NCBI GenBank assembly: GCA_023333565.1
Contig: JAJKFH010001941.1
Span: forward strand, 372,001 to 436,000
Reading direction: 5' to 3'
Origin: Puffinus mauretanicus
Lineage: Eukaryota; Chordata; Aves; Procellariiformes; Procellariidae
DNA length: 64,000 nt
The translations under genes were made by a program, and so were the position numbers. Under the pieces are notes generated by a model. It saw only the letters and a list, made by a program, of their open reading frames with translations, ran no database searches and was not told the origin of the DNA. Below, piece by piece: positions 47,390-60,900 of this stretch; within the stretch, counting starts at the first letter, position 1; every line of letters starts with the position of its first letter.

Positions 47390-50300
47390 GAAGGAAAAGC
47401 CAGTATCTTTTCAGAGGGTATTAATTTTCCTCTGGAAGGATTCTTTGAACTTTGTGTGTGCCATAAGATACACATATCACTTATTTTCCTACTTTCTTGC
47501 TAGCCTGTACAGAAGTTGATGTGCAGGCGTGCACATGTACACACATGTTTATCACTGAGTTATTCTTCGGAGTTTAGGGTATTGTGTTGTGGACTGATGC
47601 TAAAGCAAGCTATTATTAGAACCTGTTCTAAAATAATTTGCTGCCTTTGCTGGTTAGGTTTCCCATTTACATCTATAGGAGTTTTGAGTGGACAAGAAAT
47701 GCAAAATGAAGCATGTAGAATTACTTATCTTTTGAGAATCTTCTGAAGCTGTTATGCAGTGAAAAGTAACAGTAAAACTGTTGTGCTTTTTGAACTCAAA
47801 TGACTATTTGTACTTTTTAGTATTCTCTGCTAGGTCATATATCTGCATTTTAAAAGAAATGCTTAATGTGTGGGACCCTCCGTTGTCATTCCTAAAACTG
47901 TAGTGGAGGAAAGTGTGAAATTAATCTCACTTAAGTATGCTTTCCTGTTTTCTCAAGAATAGTTTTGCTGGCCTCTCTTGATAAGAAGAAAGCTGTGGTA
48001 ATGAGCTGGTATGCTTGCATACTATCTTGAATACTTGGATATGCAAAAAGAGAAGGAACTTTATTTCTTCGTTCTTTTGATACCTATCTATCAGGAGAAC
48101 TAGAGTAAAAAACATAACTAAGTACAGCGCTGCTATAATATTTTGCAAGATATTTGATATTTGGTGCTTTGTGTTAGTAAAAATGCTATTGCATATTTGA
48201 AAGCTTCATTGCCAAAACTGTTGTTACAGATTGTAGGTACGTTCCCCATGCAGATATTTTGTCTTTAAAAACCGCAGCTTATTAATCAGTTCTGAATTAT
48301 CTTCATAAAGTACATGTTGCTTGTCCCTGGGCAGTGAGACTGTAGATAATGGTCTACTTTTCAGCAAGAGCAGCTGCTTAAGGAATTTGAAATATTTTCT
48401 GCATAATATCTACCCATGCTATATGTAGCTCCTGGGTTTACAGTTTCCGTACTGGAAATAGGTTGAATATGTGAATGTTGATTTATCGTCTCTATTTACT
48501 TGAAAGCCATGTTTATAGGAAAGGCTGACAGTTTCACTGAAGTAGTAACACTTGATTGACTTTTTGACTTATACAGAATCATTACTGTTATCAATAGTGA
48601 AATATATTGTGGAAATACTGAAATACTGTTCTGATCTGATGGGACCAAAAGAATGTCAAGCTTTGAATTGTCAGTGAAGTTTCTGAGGGATGTACTACTC
48701 GGCAGTAAAATGCCATTTGTTCTTTGATGCAAAAATGCAGAGGATTTATATTGCAAAAAAAAAGGGAATGTTTTCATGGTTAGAGAAATTGACTGTTGAC
48801 TGCTGGGGTTGGATTTCATGTTTTCTTCTGCCACAGAAGAAAACTGCCCTGTGTGAAGCTGTACAAATCACTAATGGCATTTTTTTTTTACAATGTTTCT
48901 CTAATTGCATGTGTGTATCTTTACTTTATGTGGGGTTTTTTGCAGTAGTACTGAGTGTTGTCTGTTGTGGCAGAGGCCAGTGGAGACTGTGGTTCCTTTT
49001 GAGGATGCAGAGTTCTCTGAAATGCAGAGTGGTCTGAAAAAAAAAGGTATCAGTGATACCTTAAGTTGGGTACCTCAAACTAGTGGAGGCTTTTTGGCCT
49101 TACCATGTCTACACAGTCTCACTTCTTACCTGCGAAGTAGAGGAGATATACCCTCCTCTCCTCAAAAGAGTGATGCTGGAAATAAATAACCTTGCTTCAG
49201 AAACATACAGGTGCTTAATGCTAAATGCCACAGGAAAGCTGCCAAGAAGATTAAGAATGTTTGTACACCAAGCTGGGACTTAACAGTATCAGTAAATAAT
49301 GCATATGACCGCATTCTGACCAGGGCAGGTAAAACTGAATGCTGAATTGCTATGCCTTGGCTGAGCACGTCAAACTGAATGCTGAACGAAGTGTTGGCGG
49401 CAAAAGCAATTCAGTAATTAAGGACTATATCCTAAAGTGCATGCACCAGAGGCCCAAATGTGATTGCATGGGCAACGTTCATGCCAGCGCTCCTTGACTC
49501 CTGAGAGCTTAGTTTTGAAATGTTAATCTTCTTCTGAGCACGGTCTCTTGAGCGCACGTGTGGCAATGAATTGTTTTGAGATTTTGTTTTAAATTTTATT
49601 AGCAGTTGGGTGTTTACAAGCAAATTAGGTAGCATGCATTGGGTGCAGCACTTAAGAAGAAGAAAATACCAGTTGCTCTTAGTCTAGCTACCCCCGAGCC
49701 ATGGCGGAATGTGCGCAAGGTTTTAGAGAAGGTTGATCGCAGAGGTTGGCACTGAGCCCTGGCACCCAAATCTGTGCTTTAATTAAATCATCGCTCATCC
49801 TTCCTTCCTAGGAAAATCCGGCAAAAGCAGTACCACTTTGAGAAAGGGAGATTATTTTAAAATGACTGCACTTGTCAGTGTAACGATAACACTTGACCTC
49901 TGGCCCTGTTGTTCGCAGAATATTTAAGGTGCACCGAGCGCCAGCGAGGCGAGCAGAGCAGGACTGGGGATGGTGGCCAGGGGCAGCTGTGCTCTGGTGA
50001 TCACCAGCAGCACCGTAGTGAGACCTGAGGTCCAGCCAGGGAGTTGCGTTGGTGGGGCAGGCTCAGCCGAGCAAATAGCTGGGCACAGGCATTGCTGCGA
50101 CATTGCTCAGGCTGGGGCTGAGTGCCGGAGCTTCGGAGCCATATGGAAAGCCCCAGTCAAGGCTTCTACCAGCTTTTTGGGTCACACACCCGCACCACGT
50201 CAGCAGAGCTGGCCTGGGGTGCAGGCAGCCAAACTCCAGCAGAGCCTTTGGGCAAGCTGCCCTGGCTGGCTCTACCTGGCGCTGAGCCAGAGGCAGAGTA

Positions 50301-51234
50301 CTGCTGCAGAAGTGGACCCCGCTGTGTTTGGCTTCAGTAACGGTTCTCTCAACAGTAGTCTTACTGGGTTAAAATGGATAAGGACGTCACTATTTTGTAA
50401 TTGGGTCGATGATTGCTTTGGTTTTGTGGGATTGTTTTGTTTAAACCTGATTTCTTATGAGGACAAGGCTTCAGGCATCGTGCTGAGTGGCTGCTGTGTT
50501 CCTCCTCACACTGACAACTTCTGACCTTCACTCTAGTTTCAACTTAAGCCGATGGGTATCTAGAGGTCTCAGTTGTAATGATAATAGTGTCAGTTTTGGG
50601 GGGGCAGAGGGGGGAAAGCAGTCAGAAAAAGAAGAGAAACTTTACACCTACTCCCTCCCCCGAGGGCCCACCTTTTGGAACCATAAGGGATCAGGCAGAA
50701 TGCCCTGTCCGTAAGAGAGATTTCAGTGTTTTGTCTTGTTTCAGGTTATCAGATTATCACCTACAGACAAACCCCGGCAGGAAACTGGGCTTCTTAGTTT
50801 CGTGTTTGTGGTGCTGCTTTTTTTCCCCCCAAAATACCCGAAGTATCTGTACAGTGTTTTTCTGAATATTTCCCGTTGCAGTTTCTTCCAATCAGATTTG
50901 TTGTAATTGGTAGCAATCATTGAGAAGTTGAAATTGTAAGATAAAGGCCATATGTTGAATACATCTGACCAGCTCGTTATGAAATACTGATGTTTTCAGG
51001 AGTGGTTCGTGACAGGCCAGAATTCAGGATTCCTCTAACTTTTTGTTTCTTTACTGTTAATAAAAGAGAATACTCCTAGTCTAGGTGCCTTTGAGATTAG
51101 TTTTCCTTTCCAAAATAATATTATTTTAGACATTAAAGGTGAGGAAATATTGGCATTGCGTACCTGCTGGAAATGACTATACTCTGTATGGCTGGTCTGA
51201 GTTTTTTTGCTTTGTTGATGTTTTTCTTTGTTTC

Positions 51235-51252
51235 TTTTTTTTTTTTTTTTTT
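51235..51252 (+). repeat. Poly-T run (T18)
   Basis: Eighteen consecutive T within a T-rich stretch of intron 2. No LINE or SINE body adjoins it, so it is low-complexity sequence rather than a recognisable retroposon tail. Confidence 0.85.
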
Positions 51253-54200
51253 AATGTTTTCCTAACCTTAAGGTCATCGAATAGTGTGATGTGATGTAGT
51301 GACCATGAGCACTTTATTAAGAAATCCCATCGAGGAATTTCTGTTACGCTGCTCTCCCAGGTCATTTACGTTCTCTTTGTTAAAATATCACAGTGCTACT
51401 TCTGGAACCAGGACAGTTGCTTTGGCAGGTGGCTCTCCTTAAAATGATCTGTATGCCCAACATGGATTCTCTGGGAGTAATTTGTATGTCCTTGTCACTT
51501 TCTTTGGGACATATGTTTCCATGGGCTTTTAAAACAAAATGTTTAGTGGATTCCTGTCAAATAGGTTTATATTCATTCAGTGCACATGGTCTGAGATTTC
51601 ATGTTCTGTTTCTAAAGACTCACTTATAAAGGCTCAAATTCTATTTAAAAAAATCTATCTGTATTTACTTTAGCAATTATGGCAGTGGCCTCTGAATACT
51701 GCTTGAACAACCTGGCTGACTGTACTGAAGCAGTTGAGAAAAGCATATGAGCTGCTGCGCCTGTTCAGCTGCAAGGATGGCAGTCTCCGGGTAGAGGCAG
51801 TAATATTTTGCACTGCCAAAATTATTTCTGGATTAAAAGCTCTGGCACTTTTTTTCCATTGCTCATCTTTTGTCTTGATCCATCCATGATATTCCATTTA
51901 AATTACTCTATCTAGGTGCAAATGTCTTGCGTTAAAAATATGCACTTATATTAAATAACTAAGAGCATGAAGCTCACAGGGTTGTCCAAGGTTAGTTTTA
52001 CATAAAATGTGTGCAATCTCGCACATTATATCATGACAGCTGGTGTGTGATAATGATGTTAAATATGGACATTCTTTTAAAATAATGGTGTTTCCTCTTC
52101 CCTGCCCAGAACATTGACTGTTATGACATATATCTTAAGTGTGTGTTTATGAAAATGAAAGGAAGTAGGTGTTGGTACATCCCTCATGTCAGGAAATCTA
52201 AATGAAGTGAGGTAGAGTAATCAAAAAATACTTATATGTGAAGATGTATTTTAATACATTTACAAGGCGCCTCTTAGCAAACGATTGAACTGTGGCCAAT
52301 AAGATTGTTACAGAAGACTGAAATAGGAAGTGTACTGCCGGAAAGAGAATTTATTAATCCAGTCATGCAGTTGTATATAGTCCCAAAATAGGAACCGTTT
52401 AAAAAAATACTCATTTATGTGGAAGTTTTACTGAAATCTATGTTTACGTTATACACTGATCTGTAAGGTTACTTTTAACCAGTGGGAAGATTTACAAACT
52501 TAGCATTCTGATGCTGTGATAGTGCATGCAAATGTTGAAATCCTCTTTGAGATGTTTCCACTTCTAGGAGGAGAAACTGGTCATCAATGGAATTAATCAG
52601 GCTGAGAGGAATGCTTCCGTCTTTTTTGGGTTGGTGGGGTTGGGAATTACTTTTCTTTCCTCAATTTCCACTTCCAATTCCTACTTCCAGTTTTTCTTTT
52701 CCTCTTCCCCTTCCTTATTTCCCACATTCAAAGCATCAATTTCAGACAGAACCTTGTCTTGTGTTTAAATCGGTGTTGACACACTGTTTAGCATAATAAT
52801 AATATGAATAAACTCTCAGGCTCCTTTCCCTCAGGTTTGTCTGCATTAAGGGTGAGATCTAATCTACTCGCTTAATTAAATTGGCCTTTGACCAAATGGA
52901 AACAGTCCTCTTTCCCTGGCTAGCCAGGCAAAATGTAGATTTTCTACAGTCCTGGCACTTTTGTGTCCTTTGGAGTGCAGCTCTGCCCAGAGTTGTATGT
53001 TTTCTTCGACACATAGAAGCATAGAGGATTTCTTGCACGCTGAGAGGACAGTGTATTCTTTGCATGCTTTGGGAGGATAGTATAAATCATTACATCAGAA
53101 GAGCAGCTTGCCTGCTCTCCCTTTCTTTAGTTTTGGGCAACTGGTACGTGTAGGGAAAGGTAAGAAAAGGTAACTCCTCTTTCACTGCCCTGAAAGTACC
53201 TGCCTTTGTTCTGTCTCATGTACTTTGAATGTGCACACCCACCTGCGGGCGTATATATCCTTATCTGTGTTCTGGAAGGAGGAAACGTAAACATGATCTC
53301 ACTCTTAGCGGCTTCTGGTTTTCTGTTCACAGCTCTAACAGCTATCAGGAAAAAAGGATTGGTGGGAGGCAGGAGTCCACTGTGGCTCTGAATGGTTCAT
53401 GGGATCTTTCCTTCTGTCAATTTTTCATAACCCAATTAAAAAACATTTTTTTTTTAAACTGTCGCACTCTTTCTACTTCTTTTGCTGAATATATAATGTA
53501 CCAAAGTGGTTTGCTAATGTACTTTTGTTTCTAGAGGGCCTGACTCCCTGCCACCATTATTTGTGAAATGGAGCCTTCTTCAGCGAGAATTTGCATTGAA
53601 ATCTGTGCATAAAAGTGGCAGAAGACTGAATATTACATATAATTTCCCAAAAGCTGGAAATAAAAAATAGAAAATGAGCATTAGGGTCAACTTCTTGTCT
53701 CAGTCACTCTTCTCCACTGATGGCTTTTTTTTTTTTTTTCCAAGAAAGAGAAGGCTTGGAAGGGAACAGAATATGTTATTTGGAATACCAATATAAATGC
53801 AAAAACCTTGTCCATATTTTTTGTTTTCCTTTTTTTTTCTCTCACGGCTTGCTTTGTCTGCCTGAAGATACTTAGTCTAAGAAAAGACTTCTCACGTGGG
53901 GAATGTGGCTCACTTTAAGTGGTGTGGAGGATGCACTAAGATTGAAAAGGCTGCAAGGGCTGCTAATAGAAAAGTTAGTGTAACGTGCTGTGAAAAACGC
54001 TTCTTGTTGCACAGAGCCCCTCTCTTCAAGCATTGTGGTGGAAAAATTGGTGAACGTCAATGATTTGTCTGATTATTAAAATACTTTCTTTGTATCACCG
54101 ACAATTCTGCTTCACTTTTTTCTCACAGTGGTGGTAATTTAATTTTGTGTAAAGTAATTACAGGCCCAGGATGTAAAATTACTCTTTAAATATAACTGCT

Positions 54201-54930
54201 GCTAACTGTGCTTTGTACTGCCACCGTAGTCCCCAAGCTGATTTCTGCCCTTGTTCCTGTCTAATCTCTCCCTGTTTCTGGAACACCCGCTCTGTGGCAA
54301 CTCATGAGTGATATCTTTTTGTTAATGATAGCTTCCCTAATTTGAACATTTAAGATGACAAACTATTATGATGAAAATTTAATTATAAGAGCCAGAGTCT
54401 GATAACCCAACACTTCTGAAACAGACCTAACCACATTAATTGGCCTGCTGGGTGAGGGAAGAGCTACCCTGGCTTGGGGAGTCAGGGTTGCAGAATAAGG
54501 TCCAAATAGCTGCGGGTTGTGATTTTAACGTTAGCAAACTGAAACAAGTTTCTGCTGGTTGGTACAAGATTTGGAGAAAAAGTCACGTCGCTGGTGGTGA
54601 GCATGGGATAAGTGGTTGCCTGGCCTCAGGGGGACCAGGGCAGTGGCTTCTGGGAGTATGATGGATAAGTGGGGTTTTAGCAAAGGGGAAGGCTTCCCCC
54701 TCAGCTGAACAGTATTTGCTCATTGTTATATTGCTGTCGCTCTTCAGGGGACTTTGCAAATGAACCCTGACAGCACTCGCCCCTCTGAACAAATACAAAT
54801 TAAAGGGGTCCACGTGTCCTGTGTGGCTAATGCAAAGGTGCCTGCAGGATAGAAACCGTGAGCAAGTGAGGAGCAGCTCGTACTTGGACACGTTATGTTT
54901 CTGGATCTTCTTTGCAAAGTGACCTTTACC

Positions 54931-54947
54931 AAAAAAAAAAAAAAAAA
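54931..54947 (+). repeat. Poly-A run (A17)
   Basis: Seventeen consecutive A in intron 2. No target duplication or processed-gene body is evident in front of it. Confidence 0.85.
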
Positions 54948-57900
54948 TCCCTTGGCTGACAGGTGGTGTTTGTATCCCTGCGTACAGGAGAAGGCTTGTG
55001 TGACAGCAGGATGGGCTTCAGAAAGTGTGTATGTGGGGATGGAGAACAGAAGGGGAGAGGTTGGGTCTACTTTCCCCTTAGGCTTTCTGTCCTGCATTGC
55101 TTTTTCAAGTGGTGTTTGTTTCTGTGCTTTTTAGATGGGTTGATAACTGGATTTAATTTTTTTCCCTTTTCTGCAGTTACAGCAGCGGTTAGCAGTGTGC
55201 TGCCTGTGAGGTGGGCAGCGGTGTGGAAGCACTCTAATAGCCAGGGCTTAGGAGGCCGAGGTCACTCGGAGCAAGCCATTTCCATTTCGTGCTCCTGAGT
55301 GCTTGAAAGACGCTTGCCGGAGGCATGTCTTTATGGAATAAGCACTTCAGGTACATGTCTCTTTCTCTGAACACATCCTCAGTTCTCCGACTGAACAGCA
55401 ATCCTCCCCTTGTACCTAAAACCTTGACACACCACTGCTTTCGTAGAGCTTCGTGAAATTTTGAGGATTTGAGCTAAGTTACACATACCTACTTATTCTT
55501 GGGGCCTGGGAGGAAAACAAGAAGGTGATACAGCCGCTGCAGAGCAGTTTCTACTCAGATCTGATTAGGGGAAGTGAATGACTGTTGACCCTGATCTGAA
55601 TTGGGAGACAGGGCACCGCTGTGTTTGTTCAGGGTCGACCTTTGAATGAAAAGACTTCTGCCTTTCTGCCTTCAAGGCCATTAGCAAGACTGAAACTATT
55701 CATACAAAACTATTGATAAAGGGGAAGCTTTTCAGAGGCTCATCTCCTAACAAACACTTGAGCCTGGTGCTTAAGAATGATACCACACGTGAGCTTCTAC
55801 TCTGATGAAGAGCTCGAGGAGCCTTAGGTGTGGGACACTGAAGGTAGGTCAATACAGATGTTTGGATTTTTAGTGCAGCCAGCTTTAACTGAAGATCATC
55901 TCTTTTGGTGTTTACAATGTTGCCAGTAAATATTTGAAGAAACGCTAGCTTTGTTAGGTACTGATGCATTCATGAGTAATAATTTCTGCTGTCTTGGTAG
56001 GCTTATTCATATTCCAAATCTAAAATATGTGTTTTATATTATTATTACTTTTAAAAGTGTAACATGGAAAATGTATTTTAAATATAACAAGCAGGTTTTT
56101 TTGACTGTGTACTGTTCACATTTGCACCTTGCAAGTGTCAGAAAAACCCAGTGTTTGGGCTTTGGGCTTTCTGTTCTCTCATCTCAGGGTGCTGGAACGC
56201 CTGTATTTTTTATGAAGCATATCCGCGTATGCTGTTTGTACACTTGTTGCATACACTATGGGTATCTTTGTGCTCCCTTTCCTACCTTTCCATCTGCCTC
56301 TTTCCTCTCCTGCCATCTTCTGTGCTTCAGCAAGTCCTTGGAAATTTTCCTATGTGTAATTACTGTCAGGACTTGGGTTTGCTTTTTAGTCTACCCCTTC
56401 TATTACACTAGTATTCCCATTTTCCCAACAGTGTGTTCCTCCACTTCCATTTCCTTTTCTTACAGAGATAATACAAACATCCCCAAAGACCTTAGTATCC
56501 CCACAAATTTGGAGATGATGGACAGAACATAATGTTGCTATGCTAAAAAATACTAATGGCTGCCATAAATTTCTTCTTTGTTCTGTATACGATTGTAGCT
56601 GATCCTGCTAGCCAAGTTCTCTGCCTCTGCTTCCTTGTTCTCTGATTTCATAGAAATCTGTGCTAGATCTATGTTGTTTGTGTCATGGAAGCAGTTTGGT
56701 TCATGGTGGGCATTATGGGGCTGGTAGTATAATTGGGCTTTTGGTTCTTTCCACCTTTGCCAAGGCAGCTTTCTTAAAAAAACAACCCCCCTCCCCCCAA
56801 AAAAAAAAACAAACCAAAACTGTGAGCATCTCGAGAGAGTACTGCACAAATTATGGTTGCCCTAAGGGGAAGCAAGGTAGCATGATGGACACAACTTATC
56901 TGGCATTGCTCTCTCCATCCCTTTAAGTAGAGGAGCTGCTGCATTGAAAAAAAGAAAAAACAAAACAAGTAAAGAACTGTAGTATAACATGGCAATTTAA
57001 ATGCAATTAGCTGATGTGGATAGTGCCAGAGCAGTCTAAAATATTGTAAAATAGTTTTAAAAGTGTTTAATCTGTGAATACAATGCTGAGTTGCCCAATT
57101 TTTATGGTTTTTTCTTTGCTTTGTGAAGACATCTTCCAGGAGATTTGACTGTAGATGAATTTAGCTGTATTTTACATAATCTGTACTATTTTCCTTGCAA
57201 AGGTTTTCATAGCCACCTTTCTACCATTTACTTGCTTGGCTACACCATGTAGGCAAACATATGTAGGTATGTCAACTAAAGCTTGGAAAAGCTGGTTATC
57301 TGGAGAAGAGTGCGTGTTCAGTCTTTAGCCGAATGCCAAGAAAAGTCTTCAGGAGTGTCCCAGTACAGCAGGGACGTATGTTTTGTCTCAGTTGTAAACT
57401 GTTGCTTTTTTTTTTGCCTGCACTGAATACCACTAAAAATGGTAAGATGTGCAGGTCGTAAGTCTTAAAAGTTGCGTATTCAAATTAGAAAGATTTTAGG
57501 TGACTGCAGGATTAATGCTGACACTAAAAACACATTGCCTTTTTGCCCTCTCATTGTTGAACTGTGATCTTTGTCAGCTGGTGAAGATTTATTAAACTTA
57601 GTAAATGCTTATTTTAAGCCTTAGAAATATATTTTTCCCTGTTAAATATTTTGAAGACATTTAGCAAAAAATACAAAACCTAAAGATGAGTTAGTTTCAT
57701 GTGATATTTCCAGTGTAATGCTATCCTTTTAAAGTATTTCCTGTAACACTATTAGATGGATCTGCTCTTGTTTATATGTGCGTGAAATTGTGTGAAATTA
57801 AAATCGTTTAGGTTTTTGTGTGGTATTAATTTATCACAATGTAGCCTTAATGCAATTTTAGTAGGTCTTGTTCAGCCTGAGGGGTTAAGTCCGCCCAAAA

Positions 57901-60900
57901 CAGATTATTCTTCTCTTTTATTTTTTCCATTTTTTTCTATGCTTTATTTTTCTGTTTTTATCTTCCATTGTTTATTTTAGAATATTCTTTATGTTGTTTT
58001 TCCTTTTTGGAGGGTCTGTTTACTTTCACCATAAAGAGAATACTGCAGACAATTGTTTGAAATCAAGACTGGCCTTAAGGACATATGCATAATTGAGGGA
58101 AACATTGGCAAGTCAGCTTCTCAGCCTCCCCTTTCACCTCTGTAACTGCTCCAGTCTTCCACTGCTCTCTGGGACGTGATTCGTATGGTGCTGATGGTGC
58201 CTCTCCCTTCTGCCACGAGCAGCATTAAGCTTTGGTGGAAGGGGTTAGTGAATTGTGCTTGACGCAGAGCACTAGGGACCTCCTTTCCTCTGCCTTCCCA
58301 GGTGCTGCCTGCTTGGGAGCCAGAGCTGCCCGCTGCTAACGCGCTCTGGCTCTGAGTAAATGCAGTGTAGTGTCAGGGTAGCTTAGATCCTAAGGAGAGG
58401 AGGAATGCTATGGTGCTTGTACCTTGAGATGTGCTGCAGAGAAAGCTTTGCTGTGGAGTAGCCCCTGTGTTGCAAGTTCACAGCCTGGCTGTTCCTTGTG
58501 TAACCTTGTTGGCGTGCCAGAGCCCCGGGGAGCTGGAAGAGGCTGGGCTGCGCTGAAGGAGGAGGTGTCTCGGCTTGCACAATTCCTTCTGTAATGCTAG
58601 ACTTCTCTCTTGCCAGATGCGCAAGTCTGCACGGTGCTTCTCAACTTCATAATGTGATGGGAGGAAGGGATTCACTAGCCTTTCAGTGCACTGAAGAATT
58701 GGAGTAAGGGCTGGCTGCTTGCTCTTACCATCCATTTCATTGGACACGCTCTGTGAGGGGCCAGTGTCAGAAATGTTTTGCCAAGTCACCTTCACCTGCT
58801 AATTTTTTAGTTTTATTGATAATATTTCTTAAAAAACTCAGTTTGTGCAAAAGGGAATGTACAGCCTGACAGAACTGGCAAAAAGAAGAGGAATAACTTT
58901 CTCCACCTCCCTGTGTCACTGTTTCTGAAGCGGTAATAGCAGCTTTTCCTGGAACATAAAGAGGAAGAGCTGGCAGAGACATGAGACTCTCAGTCAGAAG
59001 CCTGGCAGGAATTAAGCAAGCTGCCTTAGTTGTTCTTGTGTTTTTGTGTTCTCTTGAAGTGCATTTTCCAGGGACCAGGCAAAGGGACTGGTTATAAATA
59101 CTGCACCAATCTCATTGGGCTTTAGTTCTCGGTAAAGTAATTTGAGATCCTTTAGTAAACAGTGTTATTTTCATACATTTATTTATTTACACCATTGCAG
59201 TTGCCTTTGAAAGAAATGTTGTTGTAGTATCACAAATTGCATAAGTTTTGTTGTTGTAGGAATACCCTCGTGGTAAATGTAGCAAATTGACAGAGGATTG
59301 CAGAAGTGTTTTAAAATACATGAGACACTTGCTACAGTGCCTGGACGTTGCTCCCCTCTCCCCCAAAACTGTTTCAAGCTGTGCATTAGCCTTGAGGTCC
59401 AGTTCTCTAAATTAAGATTTAATATAATAAAATATGCTGAGAAAACCCTTAAACATGTAGGGTCCAGATGCATCTTTGGTAAGCCGTCTGAGTTGTTTCT
59501 TACCATCCAGTATCTTGAAGGACATAGAGTAAATCAGGTAATCGACTTTACTTTCGTGGATATCGGATGACCTTCCCTTGGGGAGCAGAGAGGTTTTCAT
59601 AATTGACTATTGGATAATCTGATAGCATTGTCTAAGAGAACAAACAGAAAAATACGTGGTCAGGTAGAATTTGTCTTGCCACCTCATTTAAACTTGAGTG
59701 GTGGAAATCCATTAAACACCGATCTGTTACATTTGTAATCCATCTGTTCAGTTATGTTGAACTGTATCTACTTAAGATGTCACCAAAACCTGATTTTGGT
59801 TTCTTAGCTGTAATCTCTAGTGGTCTAAGTATACAGCACTCCCAGGTGGCTTTTGGACCTCATGCTTGCAGGGTGAGGAGTGGATTGGATTGCCCTGTTC
59901 AGAGTTTCTTGCACAGCCTGAGGATTAGTGGATCTGTTGGTGCGTGGTGGAGCCAGGCCATTTGGACTAGGCATTAGGTTAATGCTTAGGGCATTGTAGA
60001 TGCATTGACATGAGGAAATTTAGTATCTGGGTTACAGTAGCCTCCGGCAGTAGCATTAAGCTGCTACTGTAAGAAAAATACTCCTTTTCTTTTTTTTTTT
60101 TATAAATTCCCCTGTAATGGAAAATTTGTCCTGAGCTGATTTTGGCATTACACGGAGGTAAAAATTCCTAGCGGTTTGCAGCTATCACTATACCACTCAC
60201 TGTGTGGTAAGGTTGCTTTCAAGCATCTGTAATGGGGTTATTGATGTTTTTCCTCTCCTGTAGGCAGAGTTCATGCGTAAAATTAACGTTGAGCTTTTAA
60301 GTGTGTTTAGTAATCACCCCTCCTATGTATGTATACCAATGCATATAATGTTGCACATACTGATGCTTTAGATAGGTCTGTGACTTAAAGAGCCAGTTTG
60401 TTATATATTGTCTAATATATTACACATAGATTACATACATTTTAAAGATTATTGTGTTATACTCTTATTTTAAGGTCAGTAGAGTAACTGAAACAAGAGG
60501 CAATAAAATCAAATCTTCTGAGGCCAGCATGTTCATCTTGCATCAAGATGATGTTCAGTTGCTAAATGTGTTTCTCCCCAGACAGCGAGTGCATCTGCAG
60601 ATTCTGCAATGCCCATTTGTTTCAGCCTGAGCACACTCCTCTGTCGACACTTGCTGTGAAATACTAGCCTGGTTCACCTTCTGTGCTGCTGAGTTCTTGT
60701 AGCTTTATCTGCTTCGTTTATTCATTATTAAATGCATGCTTTCTGCTTGACAAGTGCTATAAAATCCCTTTCACTGTGGCTGAACCCAAGAACCTCCACC
60801 GAGAGTCTAGAAGGGTTATTAATTTTTTTTTTAATGCAAATACTATGCATTTCTACTTTCCACTGAAGTGCTCTTCAGACCAGACTACTTAACAGGCTGG

